Source of the DNA: Merdimmobilis hominis
GTDB taxonomy: Bacteria > Bacillota > Clostridia > Oscillospirales > Ruminococcaceae
Direction: 5' to 3'
Assembly: GCF_900104615.1 (NCBI RefSeq)
Contig: NZ_LT629939.1
Coordinates: 1,495,216 to 1,559,215, forward strand
DNA: 64,000 bases
This document shows positions 50,599 to 58,929 of this stretch, piece after piece; the stretch's first letter is position 1; each line of letters starts with the position of its first letter. A model generated the notes under the pieces. The model was not told the DNA's origin and did not search any database. It saw only the letters and a list, made by a program, of their open reading frames with translations. A program made the position numbers and the translations under genes.

Positions 50599-51687
50599 TT
50601 AAGCTTTTTTATAGAACTGGGATTTGACTACCTCAGCGTCCACCTTCTTGCCGCGGATCTCCACCTGGACGGTGGCGCCCAAGGGTGCGGGCTCCTTCTC
50701 CACAATGGCCATGGCGTAAGCGCCGCCCAGGTAGGGGCAGTGGGTGCCGCTGGTGGTGTGGCCGATCAATTTGTCGCCGGCGTAGACGGGGAAGTTCTCC
50801 CGGGCGATGCCCCTCCCCAGAATCTTCAGGCCCACCCGTTTGATGGTGGGGGCGCCCATCTCCTCCATGGCTTTTTTGCCGATGAAGTCCTCTTTGTCCA
50901 TCTTGACGAACATGCCAAGGCCGGTTTGCTTGGGGGTGATGTCGTCGGTCATCTCGTGGCCGTAGAGGGGCATACCGGCTTCCAACCGCAGGGTGTCCCG
51001 GGCGCCCAGGCCGCAGGGGATGAGGCCGTTCTCTTTGCCTGCATCCAGCAGGGCGTTCCACAGCTCAGCAGCTTTGTCGGGGGCGCAATAGAGCTCGAAC
51101 CCGTCCTCGCCGGTGTAGCCGGTCTTGGAGATCAGACAGTCCACCCCGGCTACCTTGCCGGTTTGGCAGAAGCTGTAGTATTTGGTTGGGATGTCCCTCT
51201 CGTCAGCCAGTTTGGATAGAATGGCCTGGGACTGGGGTCCCTGGAGGGCGACCTGGGCCACCTCGTCGGAGATGTCTTTAAAAGTGACATCCCCGATCAG
51301 GTGGCTGCGCATCCAATCGGCGTCCTTGTGGCGGTTGGCTGCGTTGACAACGACCAGGTAATCGGTGGGCTCTTTGAGGCAATAGACGATCAGGTCGTCC
51401 ACCACGCCGCCCTTTTCGTTGCACATGGGGCTGTAGCGGACATCGCCTGCCACCATGTTGGAAAAGTCATTGGTCATCAGGTGCTGGACGTTTTTGAGGG
51501 CGTCGGGGCCGGAGAAAACCACTTCGCCCATGTGGGAGACATCAAAGAGGCCAGCCTTGGTGCGCACCGCCATATGCTCGGCGATGACGCCGGTGTCGTA
51601 CTGCACCGGGAGCAGATAGCCGGCAAAGGGGACAATTTTTCCGTTTAAAGCTACGTGGCAATCATAAAGTGGGGTTTTCAGTTCCAT
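50599..51687 (-). CDS. gcvT: Aminomethyltransferase (glycine cleavage T protein)
   Basis: 362 residues from the ATG at 51687 (AAAGGAG 9 nt upstream). FAGYLLPVQYDTGVIAEHMA, GLFDVSHMGEV (catalytic Asp), TNDFSN, YTGEDGFELYC and GLGARDTLRLEAGMPLYGHE are diagnostic. It forms methylene-THF and ammonia from the H-protein intermediate. First gene after the glycine riboswitch. Confidence 0.97.
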   Translation of the reverse strand: MELKTPLYDCHVALNGKIVPFAGYLLPVQYDTGVIAEHMAVRTKAGLFDVSHMGEVVFSGPDALKNVQHLMTNDFSNMVAGDVRYSPMCNEKGGVVDDLIVYCLKEPTDYLVVVNAANRHKDADWMRSHLIGDVTFKDISDEVAQVALQGPQSQAILSKLADERDIPTKYYSFCQTGKVAGVDCLISKTGYTGEDGFELYCAPDKAAELWNALLDAGKENGLIPCGLGARDTLRLEAGMPLYGHEMTDDITPKQTGLGMFVKMDKEDFIGKKAMEEMGAPTIKRVGLKILGRGIARENFPVYAGDKLIGHTTSGTHCPYLGGAYAMAIVEKEPAPLGATVQVEIRGKKVDAEVVKSQFYKKA

Positions 51688-51797
51688 GGAATACGCTCCT
51701 TTCCAAAGTGGGTCAAAATAGCCGTAAAATGGCTTTGCTGCAACAGGATTCTGGGGGAAGGCCCCGATGGACATTTTATAAGTTCGCCTGTGGCTGC

Positions 51798-52035
51798 TTA
51801 TAAAAAACAGAGGCACGCCGGTAAGAGCGCGCCTCTGTTGCGATACCTGAAAGATTCCCCGACCCGCCGTTTGGGCCAAGTTGCTTCATCGGTGTTGAGG
51901 CACCTGCCAAAAGGAGGTCTCAACTCTCCAGAGTTCCGTCCAGATCCGGTACTTTTGCCTGAGAGTTTTTTTGCGCATACCCCTTTGGCTCCAACACAAT
52001 ATCTTGTTGTGTTGACCTCTCCCGGATCCTTCAAC
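51798..52035 (-). promoter_or_regulatory. Tandem glycine riboswitch with terminator
   Basis: Minus strand: aptamer 1 from CGGGAGAGG (near 52025) through AACTCTCAGGCAAAAGTACCGG. Aptamer 2 runs from ACTCTGGAGAG through CACCGATGAAGCAA and GAATCTTTCAGGTATCGC to ACAGAG. The conserved GGAGAG and CTCTCAGGCAAAAG-type cores are both present. The expression platform is AACAGAGGC...GCCTCTGTT followed by TTTTAT (51842-51798). Glycine binding should relieve termination and switch on gcvT-gcvH-gcvPA-gcvPB. Confidence 0.93.
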
Positions 52036-52081
52036 CGCAATATATGCAAGGCGATCCAGAGGATGCCCCGTTTGTACCTGC

Positions 52082-52110
52082 ATTATAGCCAACAACCAAA
52101 ATGTTGTCAA
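52082..52110 (-). promoter_or_regulatory. Consensus SigA promoter of the gcv operon
   Basis: Minus strand: TTGACA (52110-52105), 17 nt, TATAAT (52087-52082). It is a perfect consensus at both hexamers; strong transcription is then gated by the riboswitch. Confidence 0.92.
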
Positions 52111-52470
52111 CCAGGGGGTTTGACAAAGAAACGGCAATGCTTGTGATTTCCTAGACGAACCTAGGAGAACTATCCAACATCACCCCGAGTTTTGCCGGAA
52201 TTCCGACGAAGAAATTTTGATTTCGGAGAAGATCACACCCCATTTTTGGTGATTAATTCAAAAATATTTTTAGAAAATTCTTCCGCTAAAAAGATATAAT
52301 TTTGCGATTCGGTCTTCTGTTTAACAATGTTTGTTACAGAAATGACAAAAAATTTCCAGCCTTGGCAGTGAGTTGGAGTTTCCACAGAAAGGAAATAGGG
52401 CCCCACCCCCGCCAACCAATTTTGTCAAGGGGTCAGCACAGGGCTGGAACTATTTTCTGGACAGAGGGGA
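52111..52470. other. Intergenic gap of 360 nt, nothing recognised
   Basis: AT-rich. It contains a small inverted repeat (CCTAG-acgaa-CCTAGG, near 52151) and a TATAAT at 52295 without a good -35. No ORF with an RBS. Confidence 0.5.
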
Positions 52471-52473
52471 ACA

Positions 52474-52506
52474 AAAAGGGGAACCCCCAGCCGGGGGTTC
52501 CCCTTC
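52474..52506 (-). terminator. Terminator after the flavodiiron protein gene
   Basis: Minus strand AAGGGGAACCCCC-ggct-GGGGGTTCCCCTT followed by TTTG. It lies 18 nt past the stop. Confidence 0.9.
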
Positions 52507-52523
52507 CTTTGCCCTAATATTGT

Positions 52524-53690
52524 TTACTCGGCGAGCAGCGCTTGGGCCAGGGCGTCCAACTCCGCAATGGAGGCGTCGTTTATGGCCGATTTCACCGAGA
52601 CCACAGGCTGTGCCAGGCGGATCTCTTTCATCCCCTCAAAGGCGGCTTTCATCTGCTTGGCAGCGGTGGGGGCCCAGGTGCCGTTTTCCACAATGCCCAC
52701 TGTGCGCTTCTGATAGTTCTTGGCCTTGATGTGGGAGAGGAAAGCCTCCATGGGCGGGAACAGGCCCCCGTTGTAGGTGGCGCAGGCCACGACCAGATGG
52801 CTGTAGCGGAAGGCGTCGGAGACGCACTTGGCCATGTCGTCCCGGCACAGGTCGGCAACCACCACCGGAAGGCTGGTTTTCTCCCGCAGGAGTTCCGCCA
52901 GTTTCTGGGCGGCCATCATGGTGTGGCCGTGGATGGAGGCGCAGGCGATGAGGATGCCCTTGTCCTCTGGCTCATAGCGGCTCCAGGTATCGTATTTCTC
53001 CAGGTAGTAGCCCAGGTCTTTGTCCAGAATGGGGCCATGAAGAGGGCAGATTTTGGCGATGTCAAGGCCGGATGCCTTTTTGAGAAGGGCCTGGACCTGG
53101 GCGCCGTATTTGCCCACGATGTTGATGTAATACCGGCGGGATTCCTCCAGCCAGGGTTCGTCGGTGTCCAGGGTGCCGAACTTGCCGAACCCGTCGGCGG
53201 AGAAGAGGAGTTTTTCGGTCTGCTCATAGGCGACCATCACCTCCGGCCAGTGGACCATAGGGGCCATAAAGAACTGGAGGGTGTGGTTCCCCAGAGAAAG
53301 GGTGTCCCCTTCTTTGACCACGACGGTGCGGCCCTCCAGGCACAGAGGGAAGAACTGGGCGATCATGGGGAAGGTTTTGGCGTTGCCCACAATCTGCATC
53401 TCCGGGTACTTCTCCGCCGCCCTGTGGATGCTGGCCGAGTGGTCCGGCTCCATGTGGAGGACCACCAGGTAATCGGGGGTTCTGCCATCCAAAGCGGCCT
53501 CCAGGTTGGCCAGCCACTCCTCGGTGGCGCGGGCGTCCACCGTGTCCATGACGGCGATTTTGTCGTCGAGAATCAGGTAGGAGTTGTAGGAGACGCCATT
53601 GGGGACGTCGTATTGGCTTTCAAACAACTGGATGGTTTTGTCGTCCACGCCGATGTACCGCACGTGGTCGGAGATCTGGATGTTGCTCAT
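52524..53690 (-). CDS. FprA-type flavodiiron protein (oxygen/NO reductase)
   Basis: 388 residues from the ATG at 53690 (GGGAGG 8 nt upstream). The N-terminal metallo-beta-lactamase-like diiron domain carries VLHMEPDHSASI (HxExDH), with MVHWPEVMV and CPLHGPIL giving further ligands. The C-terminal flavodoxin domain (ILIACASIHGHTMMAAQKLA, ATYNGGLFPPM) binds FMN. Such proteins detoxify O2 or NO in anaerobes. The flavodoxin phosphate loop reads ASIHGHT, a variant of S/T-x-x-GxT. Confidence 0.93.
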   Translation of the reverse strand: MSNIQISDHVRYIGVDDKTIQLFESQYDVPNGVSYNSYLILDDKIAVMDTVDARATEEWLANLEAALDGRTPDYLVVLHMEPDHSASIHRAAEKYPEMQIVGNAKTFPMIAQFFPLCLEGRTVVVKEGDTLSLGNHTLQFFMAPMVHWPEVMVAYEQTEKLLFSADGFGKFGTLDTDEPWLEESRRYYINIVGKYGAQVQALLKKASGLDIAKICPLHGPILDKDLGYYLEKYDTWSRYEPEDKGILIACASIHGHTMMAAQKLAELLREKTSLPVVVADLCRDDMAKCVSDAFRYSHLVVACATYNGGLFPPMEAFLSHIKAKNYQKRTVGIVENGTWAPTAAKQMKAAFEGMKEIRLAQPVVSVKSAINDASIAELDALAQALLAE

Positions 53691-54251
53691 GGTGCGATTC
53701 CTCCCGTAAAATATATTGTAAAGGCTGATAAAAACAACCCATGGGGATAGCCTTATCTTGCTTGGGACGAGCCTGTCCCCGTCCGGCCGGAATTTTTTCC
53801 GCGGCCGCATTCCACTGGCAGCGCCGGAGTTTTCCCAGCAGGCTTCTTGGTATAGTGTGCCCGTTTTCTGGGCGAGGCATCGCCTCCCGACGGGGAAATC
53901 CGGAGATATGGGGCTCAGAAAATGGCGGCTGAATCGCCCTTTTTGGGCAAGGTACAGCTTCCTTTTCATACTAACAAAAAAGGGGGGAAATTGTCAACGG
54001 AACACCCCTTTTTCTGGGGGAGAAAAGCAAATTTTGCTTCGGTGGGGTTCCCGGTTGGGATGGCAGCTGGGCTTTATTGGATCACCAGGATCGGACACAG
54101 TGGACAGATCTGCATGCAGTGGATTCATCGCGGGATGGGTTGTGTTGCGATAGGAAAAATTTCCCCAAGCGGGGAAAAGATGCCTGTGGTAAATGCGGGT
54201 GCAAAGCCGCGATTAAAGCGAAAGCCCCGACCGCAGCTTGTGCATTGAGGT

Positions 54252-54312
54252 TTTTGGTTGGCGTTCCCGAGGTGATCCCACACCCGACCTAACATGGAAG
54301 TCACAACCCTTC
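54252..54312 (+). pseudogene. Possible degenerate 5S rRNA fragment
   Basis: TTTGGTTGGCG..., then ACACCCG, then ACCTAACATGGAAGT and CCCTTC follow the order of conserved 5S blocks (TTTGGTGGCG, ACACCCG, ACCGAACACGGAAGTTAAG, CTCTTC) with a short deletion. The 3' half of 5S is not found. Weak, by-eye evidence. Confidence 0.3.
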
Positions 54313-54382
54313 TTGGAACAAATTCATAAAAAATTTCCTTTTGCATTTTACACAAAATATTTTCATTGAAGGTGCGTTGTGA

Positions 54383-54388
54383 TATAAT
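54383..54388 (+). promoter_or_regulatory. Extended -10 promoter upstream of the immunity array
   Basis: TGATATAAT with only a weak -35 (TTTTCA, 17 nt upstream). It would transcribe the hairpin-rich leader and, if the terminator is passed, the array. Confidence 0.5.
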
Positions 54389-54394
54389 AAAATT

Positions 54395-54590
54395 CTAATT
54401 ATGCTCAGAACAAATGGTGTCGCTATGAACAAATATATTGGACAGCACCTTGCTGTTTTAAGATGCGAAAAAAAGATTTTGATTGTTGAAGAAACTGCAT
54501 CTGCCGGTAGATGTAGCTCCTTCAACGCGGCTTCTTCATGCCCTGCGTCAGCCTGTCTTTATGACAGTGCGGCGTGGGGCATTTTTGTTA
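54395..54590 (+). ncRNA. Candidate structured leader/attenuator RNA
   Basis: Three hairpins in series: ACAGCA-CCT-TGCTGT (54442-54456); GTTGAAG...CTTCAAC (54485-54526) enclosing CTGCATCT/AGATGTAG; and ATGCCC...GGGCAT (54538-54582) with an inner CTGTC/GACAG and a T5 tract. It matches no riboswitch consensus known to me. It ends about 10-30 nt before the first gene of the array. Confidence 0.4.
54538..54586 (+). terminator. Terminator-like hairpin before the immunity array
   Basis: ATGCCC (54538-54543) pairs with GGGCAT (54577-54582), with inner CTGTC-tttat-GACAG, then TTTTTG. Confidence 0.65.
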
Positions 54591-54595
54591 TCTGA

Positions 54596-55456
54596 ATGTT
54601 TAAGGGAGGACACCATGAAAAAAGAAAAATCGAAGACTTTATTGCCCTTTACGCATCAGAAGATGAGGAAAAGCTGGTACTGATCCAAAGCGGCACCAGC
54701 GCGGACAAAACCTTTCTGGATACTTTCTGGACGGCGCATAACCATGCTCTCGCCATGGCGGATGTCCAGAGCGGACAGGTAATCTCCGGCCACTGCTACC
54801 TGAGCTGGCCGCTGACAGACAAGGAACGGGAAGCCGGAGACTATTCCAAGCTGTTTGCCAAGGGCCAGGTCTACCGAATCAAAGCCCGCGGCTGGAAAGG
54901 TGATGCCTTCAGCGAACCTCAGTGGTATGTCACGGAGGTACTGGAGGAAGGTGTCCCCTGCCCGGCACTGGAGGAAATCTGGACGGAATACACAAAGCCC
55001 ATTCTTCTGGAAGATGCAGTGCTGGGAACCCTCACCCTGGATCGTGAGATGAGCACATTCGATGGAACCTGCAAGTGGATGGGAAAAGAAGTCCGGATTT
55101 CGTTGGATGTGGAGATTGAAAAGAAAGCGTCCTGGACTCGTGTCACCAATGTGATGAAGAAACTGCTGGCAGATCAGGAAGTCTGGGACAAGTCCCTGCG
55201 GGCGATGGCTGCCCAAAAGCTCACCGCTCTGGCCAACGAATGGCTGGCCGACAATGACCAGACCGACCGGAACCCGGAGAAAGACCCCATCACTGAGGAT
55301 GAGTTCGCCCGGCGCATCCTACTCACCGAGTTTACAGTATCTCCTGGCGGGCGATTTACCGTCTGGTATGAGGACGACGATATGTTCTGGGGCCATGTGG
55401 TCACTGTGGATGGGACACTGAAAAAAGGTCCCGTTGACGCTGATATACAGGGATAA
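54596..55456 (+). CDS. DUF2262 domain protein, start region possibly frameshifted
   Basis: Up to 286 residues. The C-terminal part (ILLTEFTVSPGGRFTVWYED ... DMFWGHVVTVDGTLKKG) matches DUF2262, a domain common in immunity loci. The best RBS (AAGGGAGG) belongs to an ATG at 54615 that is out of frame by one base. That ATG is followed by A6-G-A5, and a single extra A would join it to the long frame as MKKRKIEDFIALYAS. As the sequence stands, translation must begin at the ATG at 54596, which has no RBS. First gene of the array. Confidence 0.72.
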   Translation: MFKGGHHEKRKIEDFIALYASEDEEKLVLIQSGTSADKTFLDTFWTAHNHALAMADVQSGQVISGHCYLSWPLTDKEREAGDYSKLFAKGQVYRIKARGWKGDAFSEPQWYVTEVLEEGVPCPALEEIWTEYTKPILLEDAVLGTLTLDREMSTFDGTCKWMGKEVRISLDVEIEKKASWTRVTNVMKKLLADQEVWDKSLRAMAAQKLTALANEWLADNDQTDRNPEKDPITEDEFARRILLTEFTVSPGGRFTVWYEDDDMFWGHVVTVDGTLKKGPVDADIQG

Positions 55457-55474
55457 GCAGAGGAGGAAACCTAA

Positions 55475-55708
55475 ATGAACAGCGAGCAGATCACGGCTTT
55501 TTTACAGGAGCATTGGTATATTGCCTCGGTGATGATTGGCACAGCGATTTTGCTTGGAGCGATCCGTAACTGGAGCTGGCTCTGTAACCCCACTGGTACG
55601 CGGGATGCCCACCGTCACAGCAGAGGATACCGGCGTGTGCTTTTCTTCCTGTTGGGTGTCCTCCTGATTGTAGTGAGCATCTGGGGATTTGTGCTGAAAT
55701 TGAAATAG
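55475..55708 (+). CDS. Two-helix membrane protein, Imm17-like
   Basis: 77 residues with two membrane helices (~15-32 and ~52-74): YIASVMIGTAILLGAIRNWS, WLCNPTG and RRVLFFLLGVLLIVVSIWGF. The layout helix, NW.WL.(N/G)P loop, basic segment, helix resembles the Imm17 immunity family, whose members would protect against membrane-acting or peptidoglycan-directed toxins. GGAGGAAACC precedes the ATG. Confidence 0.65.
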   Translation: MNSEQITAFLQEHWYIASVMIGTAILLGAIRNWSWLCNPTGTRDAHRHSRGYRRVLFFLLGVLLIVVSIWGFVLKLK

Positions 55709-55721
55709 GAGGAGAAAGACT

Positions 55722-56264
55722 ATGATGACTGAGAAATATCCCACCTGGCTCACCGGCCATGTGAAAGAATGGGCGGAGAAGCGTCTGCCCACTGTGACAC
55801 TCTGTTCCACCACCGGCAATGAACTGCTGGAGGTTTGGTATTATGGAGATCTGCTCACGGTGAAAGGAGAGCCCCAATCCTATATTGTAGATGGCGATGC
55901 GGCTCCCGGACTGGTGACAGCCCGTGACCCGGAGAGCGGCGAGGAGTTCATCATCTTTGACGGTGGACGGCATGGCTACGATAATATGTTCTGCGATGAA
56001 CACGATCCAGCCGAACTGGAGCACCGTCCCCTCAAGCGGTATGAGATCCCTGCCTCCAAACTGGTGCTGGAGCTGGGGTACAGCGTTGACTATGAGGACG
56101 AAAAAGAGGACTTCGAACCGGACGAGGCGGATACCGTGGAACTGATCAACGGTGAACGGATGCCGTGGGAACAGGTCAAGCGGGACGGCATCGACTATAT
56201 CGCCCTTTACTATGTGAACGAGAAAGGAAAACCAGTCCAGATCTTGGACGCGGAGCTGGCATGA
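55722..56264 (+). CDS. Unknown protein of the immunity array
   Basis: 180 residues, acidic and soluble. WAEKRLPTVTLCSTTGNELL, FIIFDGGRHGYDNMFCDEHD and YEIPASKLVLELGYSVDYED show alternating strands typical of immunity proteins. No family recognised. GGAGGAG lies before the start and a second ATG follows directly. It is 13 nt after the previous gene. Confidence 0.7.
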   Translation: MMTEKYPTWLTGHVKEWAEKRLPTVTLCSTTGNELLEVWYYGDLLTVKGEPQSYIVDGDAAPGLVTARDPESGEEFIIFDGGRHGYDNMFCDEHDPAELEHRPLKRYEIPASKLVLELGYSVDYEDEKEDFEPDEADTVELINGERMPWEQVKRDGIDYIALYYVNEKGKPVQILDAELA

Positions 56265-56280
56265 GTAAGGAGGAGCAGAG

Positions 56281-56784
56281 ATGAAGCTGAACTGTAAACG
56301 CATTGATTTTATATATACACCCGGCGAGGAAATCTTCAACTTTCCCGAGGAATCGGGACTGCCCTTTATCTTCGATGTAGAGGAAGAACTGACCGGCGAT
56401 CCTGCTGCCATGGATGCGGTGGGAGAAATGCTGGATGAGGCGGAGAAATTGGCGGAAAAGGCCAAATCCGCCATTAAAGCGGCGCTGGCGGACGAGGACA
56501 GCCGCTACCATAGCGTTGTGACATTTTTCATGGAGTTCCACCGGGACGATGTAGGCCCGGATATTGCGGCGGAACTTTTTCCGGGAACCGATCCATCCAA
56601 GCTGTCCTTTGCCGAGATGGTGGACTTTTTGAAGCTCAAGCGGTTCGGCAGTCTGGTGGATAGCGAGATGAATCAGCAAGTTTTCATTCTGGATCTGTCC
56701 TTCAACCCGGAGATTACCGACGAGCTGATGGTAATCTACTTTGATTTGAAGAAGGAGATTTTTTGTATTACTCATGAGAGCTGA
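56281..56784 (+). CDS. DUF2004 domain protein
   Basis: 167 residues. The C-terminal block VFILDLSFNPEITDELMVIY followed by FDLKKEIFCITHES matches DUF2004, often found beside SMI1/KNR4-type proteins in polymorphic-toxin immunity clusters. The central region is a charged helix (EMLDEAEKLAEKAKSAIKAA). AAGGAGGAGC is 5 nt before the ATG. Confidence 0.7.
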   Translation: MKLNCKRIDFIYTPGEEIFNFPEESGLPFIFDVEEELTGDPAAMDAVGEMLDEAEKLAEKAKSAIKAALADEDSRYHSVVTFFMEFHRDDVGPDIAAELFPGTDPSKLSFAEMVDFLKLKRFGSLVDSEMNQQVFILDLSFNPEITDELMVIYFDLKKEIFCITHES

Positions 56785-56795
56785 GGTGGTACCCC

Positions 56796-57350
56796 ATGAC
56801 GAAAGAACGCATCCTCATCTCCGGCGATCTGGGCAGCAAGGTCAAGCAGCTGATGGAGTACGCCGGGTGGCAGGAAGGGCGAAAAGTGGACATCTCCATT
56901 GCGGAGAAATATTACGCCGACCATGACGTCCCGATGATGAAGACCACCCAACGGTTTTACCGCAAATATTTCGGCCTGTGCTGTGAGTGGTACTTGGCGC
57001 AGAAAAAGCTGAAATGGGCGGCTGACTTTGAGTTTGCTTTGTTTCCTTACCTGGTCAATGGAATCAAAAACCATTTGGAGGACGCCTATTTCCGGGATAT
57101 GTCCGGCTGTGAGCTGGCGGAAATTGAGCAGACAGCTGGTCAGAAGTGCCAGCCCATCGGCCATATCGGCTACTACTACCCGGCAGAGGTCTGGATCTCA
57201 GAGCACGGGAAACTGTATGCGAAATATGAGTATCAGGACGAGATCGAGTGCTTTCCCGATGTGTTTGCCCTGATCGAACGGGAACTGCGGCAGTGCAACT
57301 TTGATTCCGCTGCCATGAAAACTGTGGAGGCACTGGACGGAAAACTATGA
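56796..57350 (+). CDS. SUKH-3 family immunity protein
   Basis: 184 residues. KQLMEYAGWQEGRKVDISIA near the N terminus (the aGW..gR motif), then FYRKYFGLCC and PIGHIGYYYPAEVWISEHGK fit SUKH-3, a branch of the SMI1/KNR4 superfamily that neutralises nuclease and other contact-dependent toxins. Its stop overlaps the start of the next gene (ATGA). Confidence 0.7.
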   Translation: MTKERILISGDLGSKVKQLMEYAGWQEGRKVDISIAEKYYADHDVPMMKTTQRFYRKYFGLCCEWYLAQKKLKWAADFEFALFPYLVNGIKNHLEDAYFRDMSGCELAEIEQTAGQKCQPIGHIGYYYPAEVWISEHGKLYAKYEYQDEIECFPDVFALIERELRQCNFDSAAMKTVEALDGKL

Positions 57351-58351
57351 AACAGGACTTTACTATTTGGCGCAATCAAATATTGCAGAATCCGCGGGAC
57401 ATTTCACCGCTGAAATTCGGAATATCGCAGGATGAGGTCATAGAGATCTTCGGGAATCCCGATGCCGTTTCCACCATGAGAAGCGGCGGGAAGCCTTTGA
57501 TCCTCAAATACCATGACATTGAACTGCATTTCGGTGGGAAATCCCATCATGGGCTCTACTTAATTTACAGCGACGATGAGATCGAGTTTAGCATCACAGC
57601 CGAGCACGAAGAAATGCTCCAACCGATCACCAACACAGAGCCGGTGGACAACGAGTTTTTCCTCAAGGATGGAGCGGTTTACTTCTCCGGCCTATATGAA
57701 AACGGCCTTTTGAAGGGTGTTGCGCCCAAAGACTTCTGCTGCTGGCATTACTGGGGCAAATCCTCTACGGCTTGCTTTCTCGGTGGGATTCGCCTGCGTG
57801 GAGCAGACCCGGCATCGTTTCGGGTGTTAAACTATGCCTACGCGATGGACAAAACAGCCGTCTACACCACCAGCGGGAGAATCCCAGATGTAGAGCTGGC
57901 AGCCTTCCAGGTATTAGACAACGGCCAGAACGATTCGGGTGCGCCCCAGGGATATGCAAAGGACAGCCGGCAAGTCTACTTCCACAACGGAGACGGCAAG
58001 GTGAAGATCATCAAGGGCGCGGAAGTTTCCTCTTTCCGCTCATTGGGCGACACCTATTTTGCCAGAGATGAGAAACGGATCTATGCCTACGGCAAGCAGC
58101 TTCCCAAAGCAGAGCTGACTTCCTGGGAACTGATTGGGCACTGGTATTCCCGCGATGCCAAACGAGTGTACTACCTCAACCGTGAGATCAAGGGGGCGGA
58201 TCGGGACAGTTTCACAGTCTGCACCCCGTTGGACGCACCTCTGCTCGCTGACCATTTGGCCCGCGATAAAGACCACTTTTACCAGAACGATGAGATAATG
58301 GAAGAAACACAGTGGCTGGAACAGCTGCGCAAAATGACCCAAGAACCGTAA
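57347..58351 (+). CDS. DKNYY-repeat protein with an N-terminal immunity-like domain
   Basis: 334 residues. Residues ~130-330 carry repeated units of the DKNYY type: DSRQVYFHNGDGKVKIIKGA, then RDEKRIYAYGKQLPKAEL, RDAKRVYYLNREIKGADRDS, RDKDHFYQND. Residues 1-90 (LKFGISQDEVIEIFGNPDAV...) form a separate small domain seen in some immunity proteins. DKNYY modules are presumed beta-rich recognition units. Confidence 0.75.
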   Translation: MKQDFTIWRNQILQNPRDISPLKFGISQDEVIEIFGNPDAVSTMRSGGKPLILKYHDIELHFGGKSHHGLYLIYSDDEIEFSITAEHEEMLQPITNTEPVDNEFFLKDGAVYFSGLYENGLLKGVAPKDFCCWHYWGKSSTACFLGGIRLRGADPASFRVLNYAYAMDKTAVYTTSGRIPDVELAAFQVLDNGQNDSGAPQGYAKDSRQVYFHNGDGKVKIIKGAEVSSFRSLGDTYFARDEKRIYAYGKQLPKAELTSWELIGHWYSRDAKRVYYLNREIKGADRDSFTVCTPLDAPLLADHLARDKDHFYQNDEIMEETQWLEQLRKMTQEP

Positions 58352-58367
58352 ACGGAGGAAAACGGCT

Positions 58368-58913
58368 ATGGACTATTTGAAGATATTGCATGAAAACCCT
58401 GATTTGGCAGAGGAATTTGATTCGCTGTTTGACTTCTTCCTGCTGAATGAGTTGTCCCCGCGGGATGACGCAGAAGGCCGATGCACCTTCTCCCTGCCCG
58501 GCATGGCGTTTGCCAGAGATGGCTCCGGCGGAGAATACCACCTGTTGGAAGATGGCTCCATTGGATATTACAGCAGCGAAGGTGAGACAGGCCGTCTGGC
58601 TGAGAGCATGGATGACCTTTTTTCACTGATCGTGAGCTGCATCTGCTGGCACGACTGCTGTGATGCAAAGGAGTATGTGGATTCCAAAACACTGGAGGAA
58701 TATGGGCAGAGACAGCGTAACACCAACTTGGAAGATATGGATGTGGACAGCTTGCGGCGGGTGTCTGATGCGCTTGGTATCCCTACCGGTGAGCCGCTGG
58801 CTCTGGTTCTGGAGCGATTCCGCAAAGCAACCCAGCGTGAGCCTCTGTATCAGTGTATATTTCACGAGGACGACGGAAGCCTGACCGAATCATACGGTTT
58901 GATGTTTGAATGA
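58368..58913 (+). CDS. Unknown immunity-like protein
   Basis: 181 residues, acidic. GMAFARDGSGGEYHLLEDGS followed by IGYYSSEGETGRLAESMDDL resembles the core of SMI1/KNR4-like proteins, in which a strand pair is followed by a helix of the type A.sf.dfl. The second half (LRRVSDALGIPTGEPLALVL) is helical. GGAGGAAAACG precedes the ATG. Confidence 0.65.
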   Translation: MDYLKILHENPDLAEEFDSLFDFFLLNELSPRDDAEGRCTFSLPGMAFARDGSGGEYHLLEDGSIGYYSSEGETGRLAESMDDLFSLIVSCICWHDCCDAKEYVDSKTLEEYGQRQRNTNLEDMDVDSLRRVSDALGIPTGEPLALVLERFRKATQREPLYQCIFHEDDGSLTESYGLMFE

Positions 58914-58929
58914 GAAAGGAGAAATCACG

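Larger units (their letters stand above)
53691..54595 (+). other. 905-nt gap between the flavodiiron gene and the immunity array
   Basis: ORFs here (for example 53922-54248) lack RBS sites and protein-like composition. The right half holds a possible 5S rRNA relic (54252-54312), an extended -10 promoter (54383-54388) and a series of hairpins ending in a terminator (54538-54586). Confidence 0.5.

Noticed and set aside
53922..54292. Plus-strand ORFs between the flavodiiron gene and the immunity array
   Set aside because: No RBS, odd composition, and frames overlap each other; one contains a CGKCGC stretch that looks accidental.
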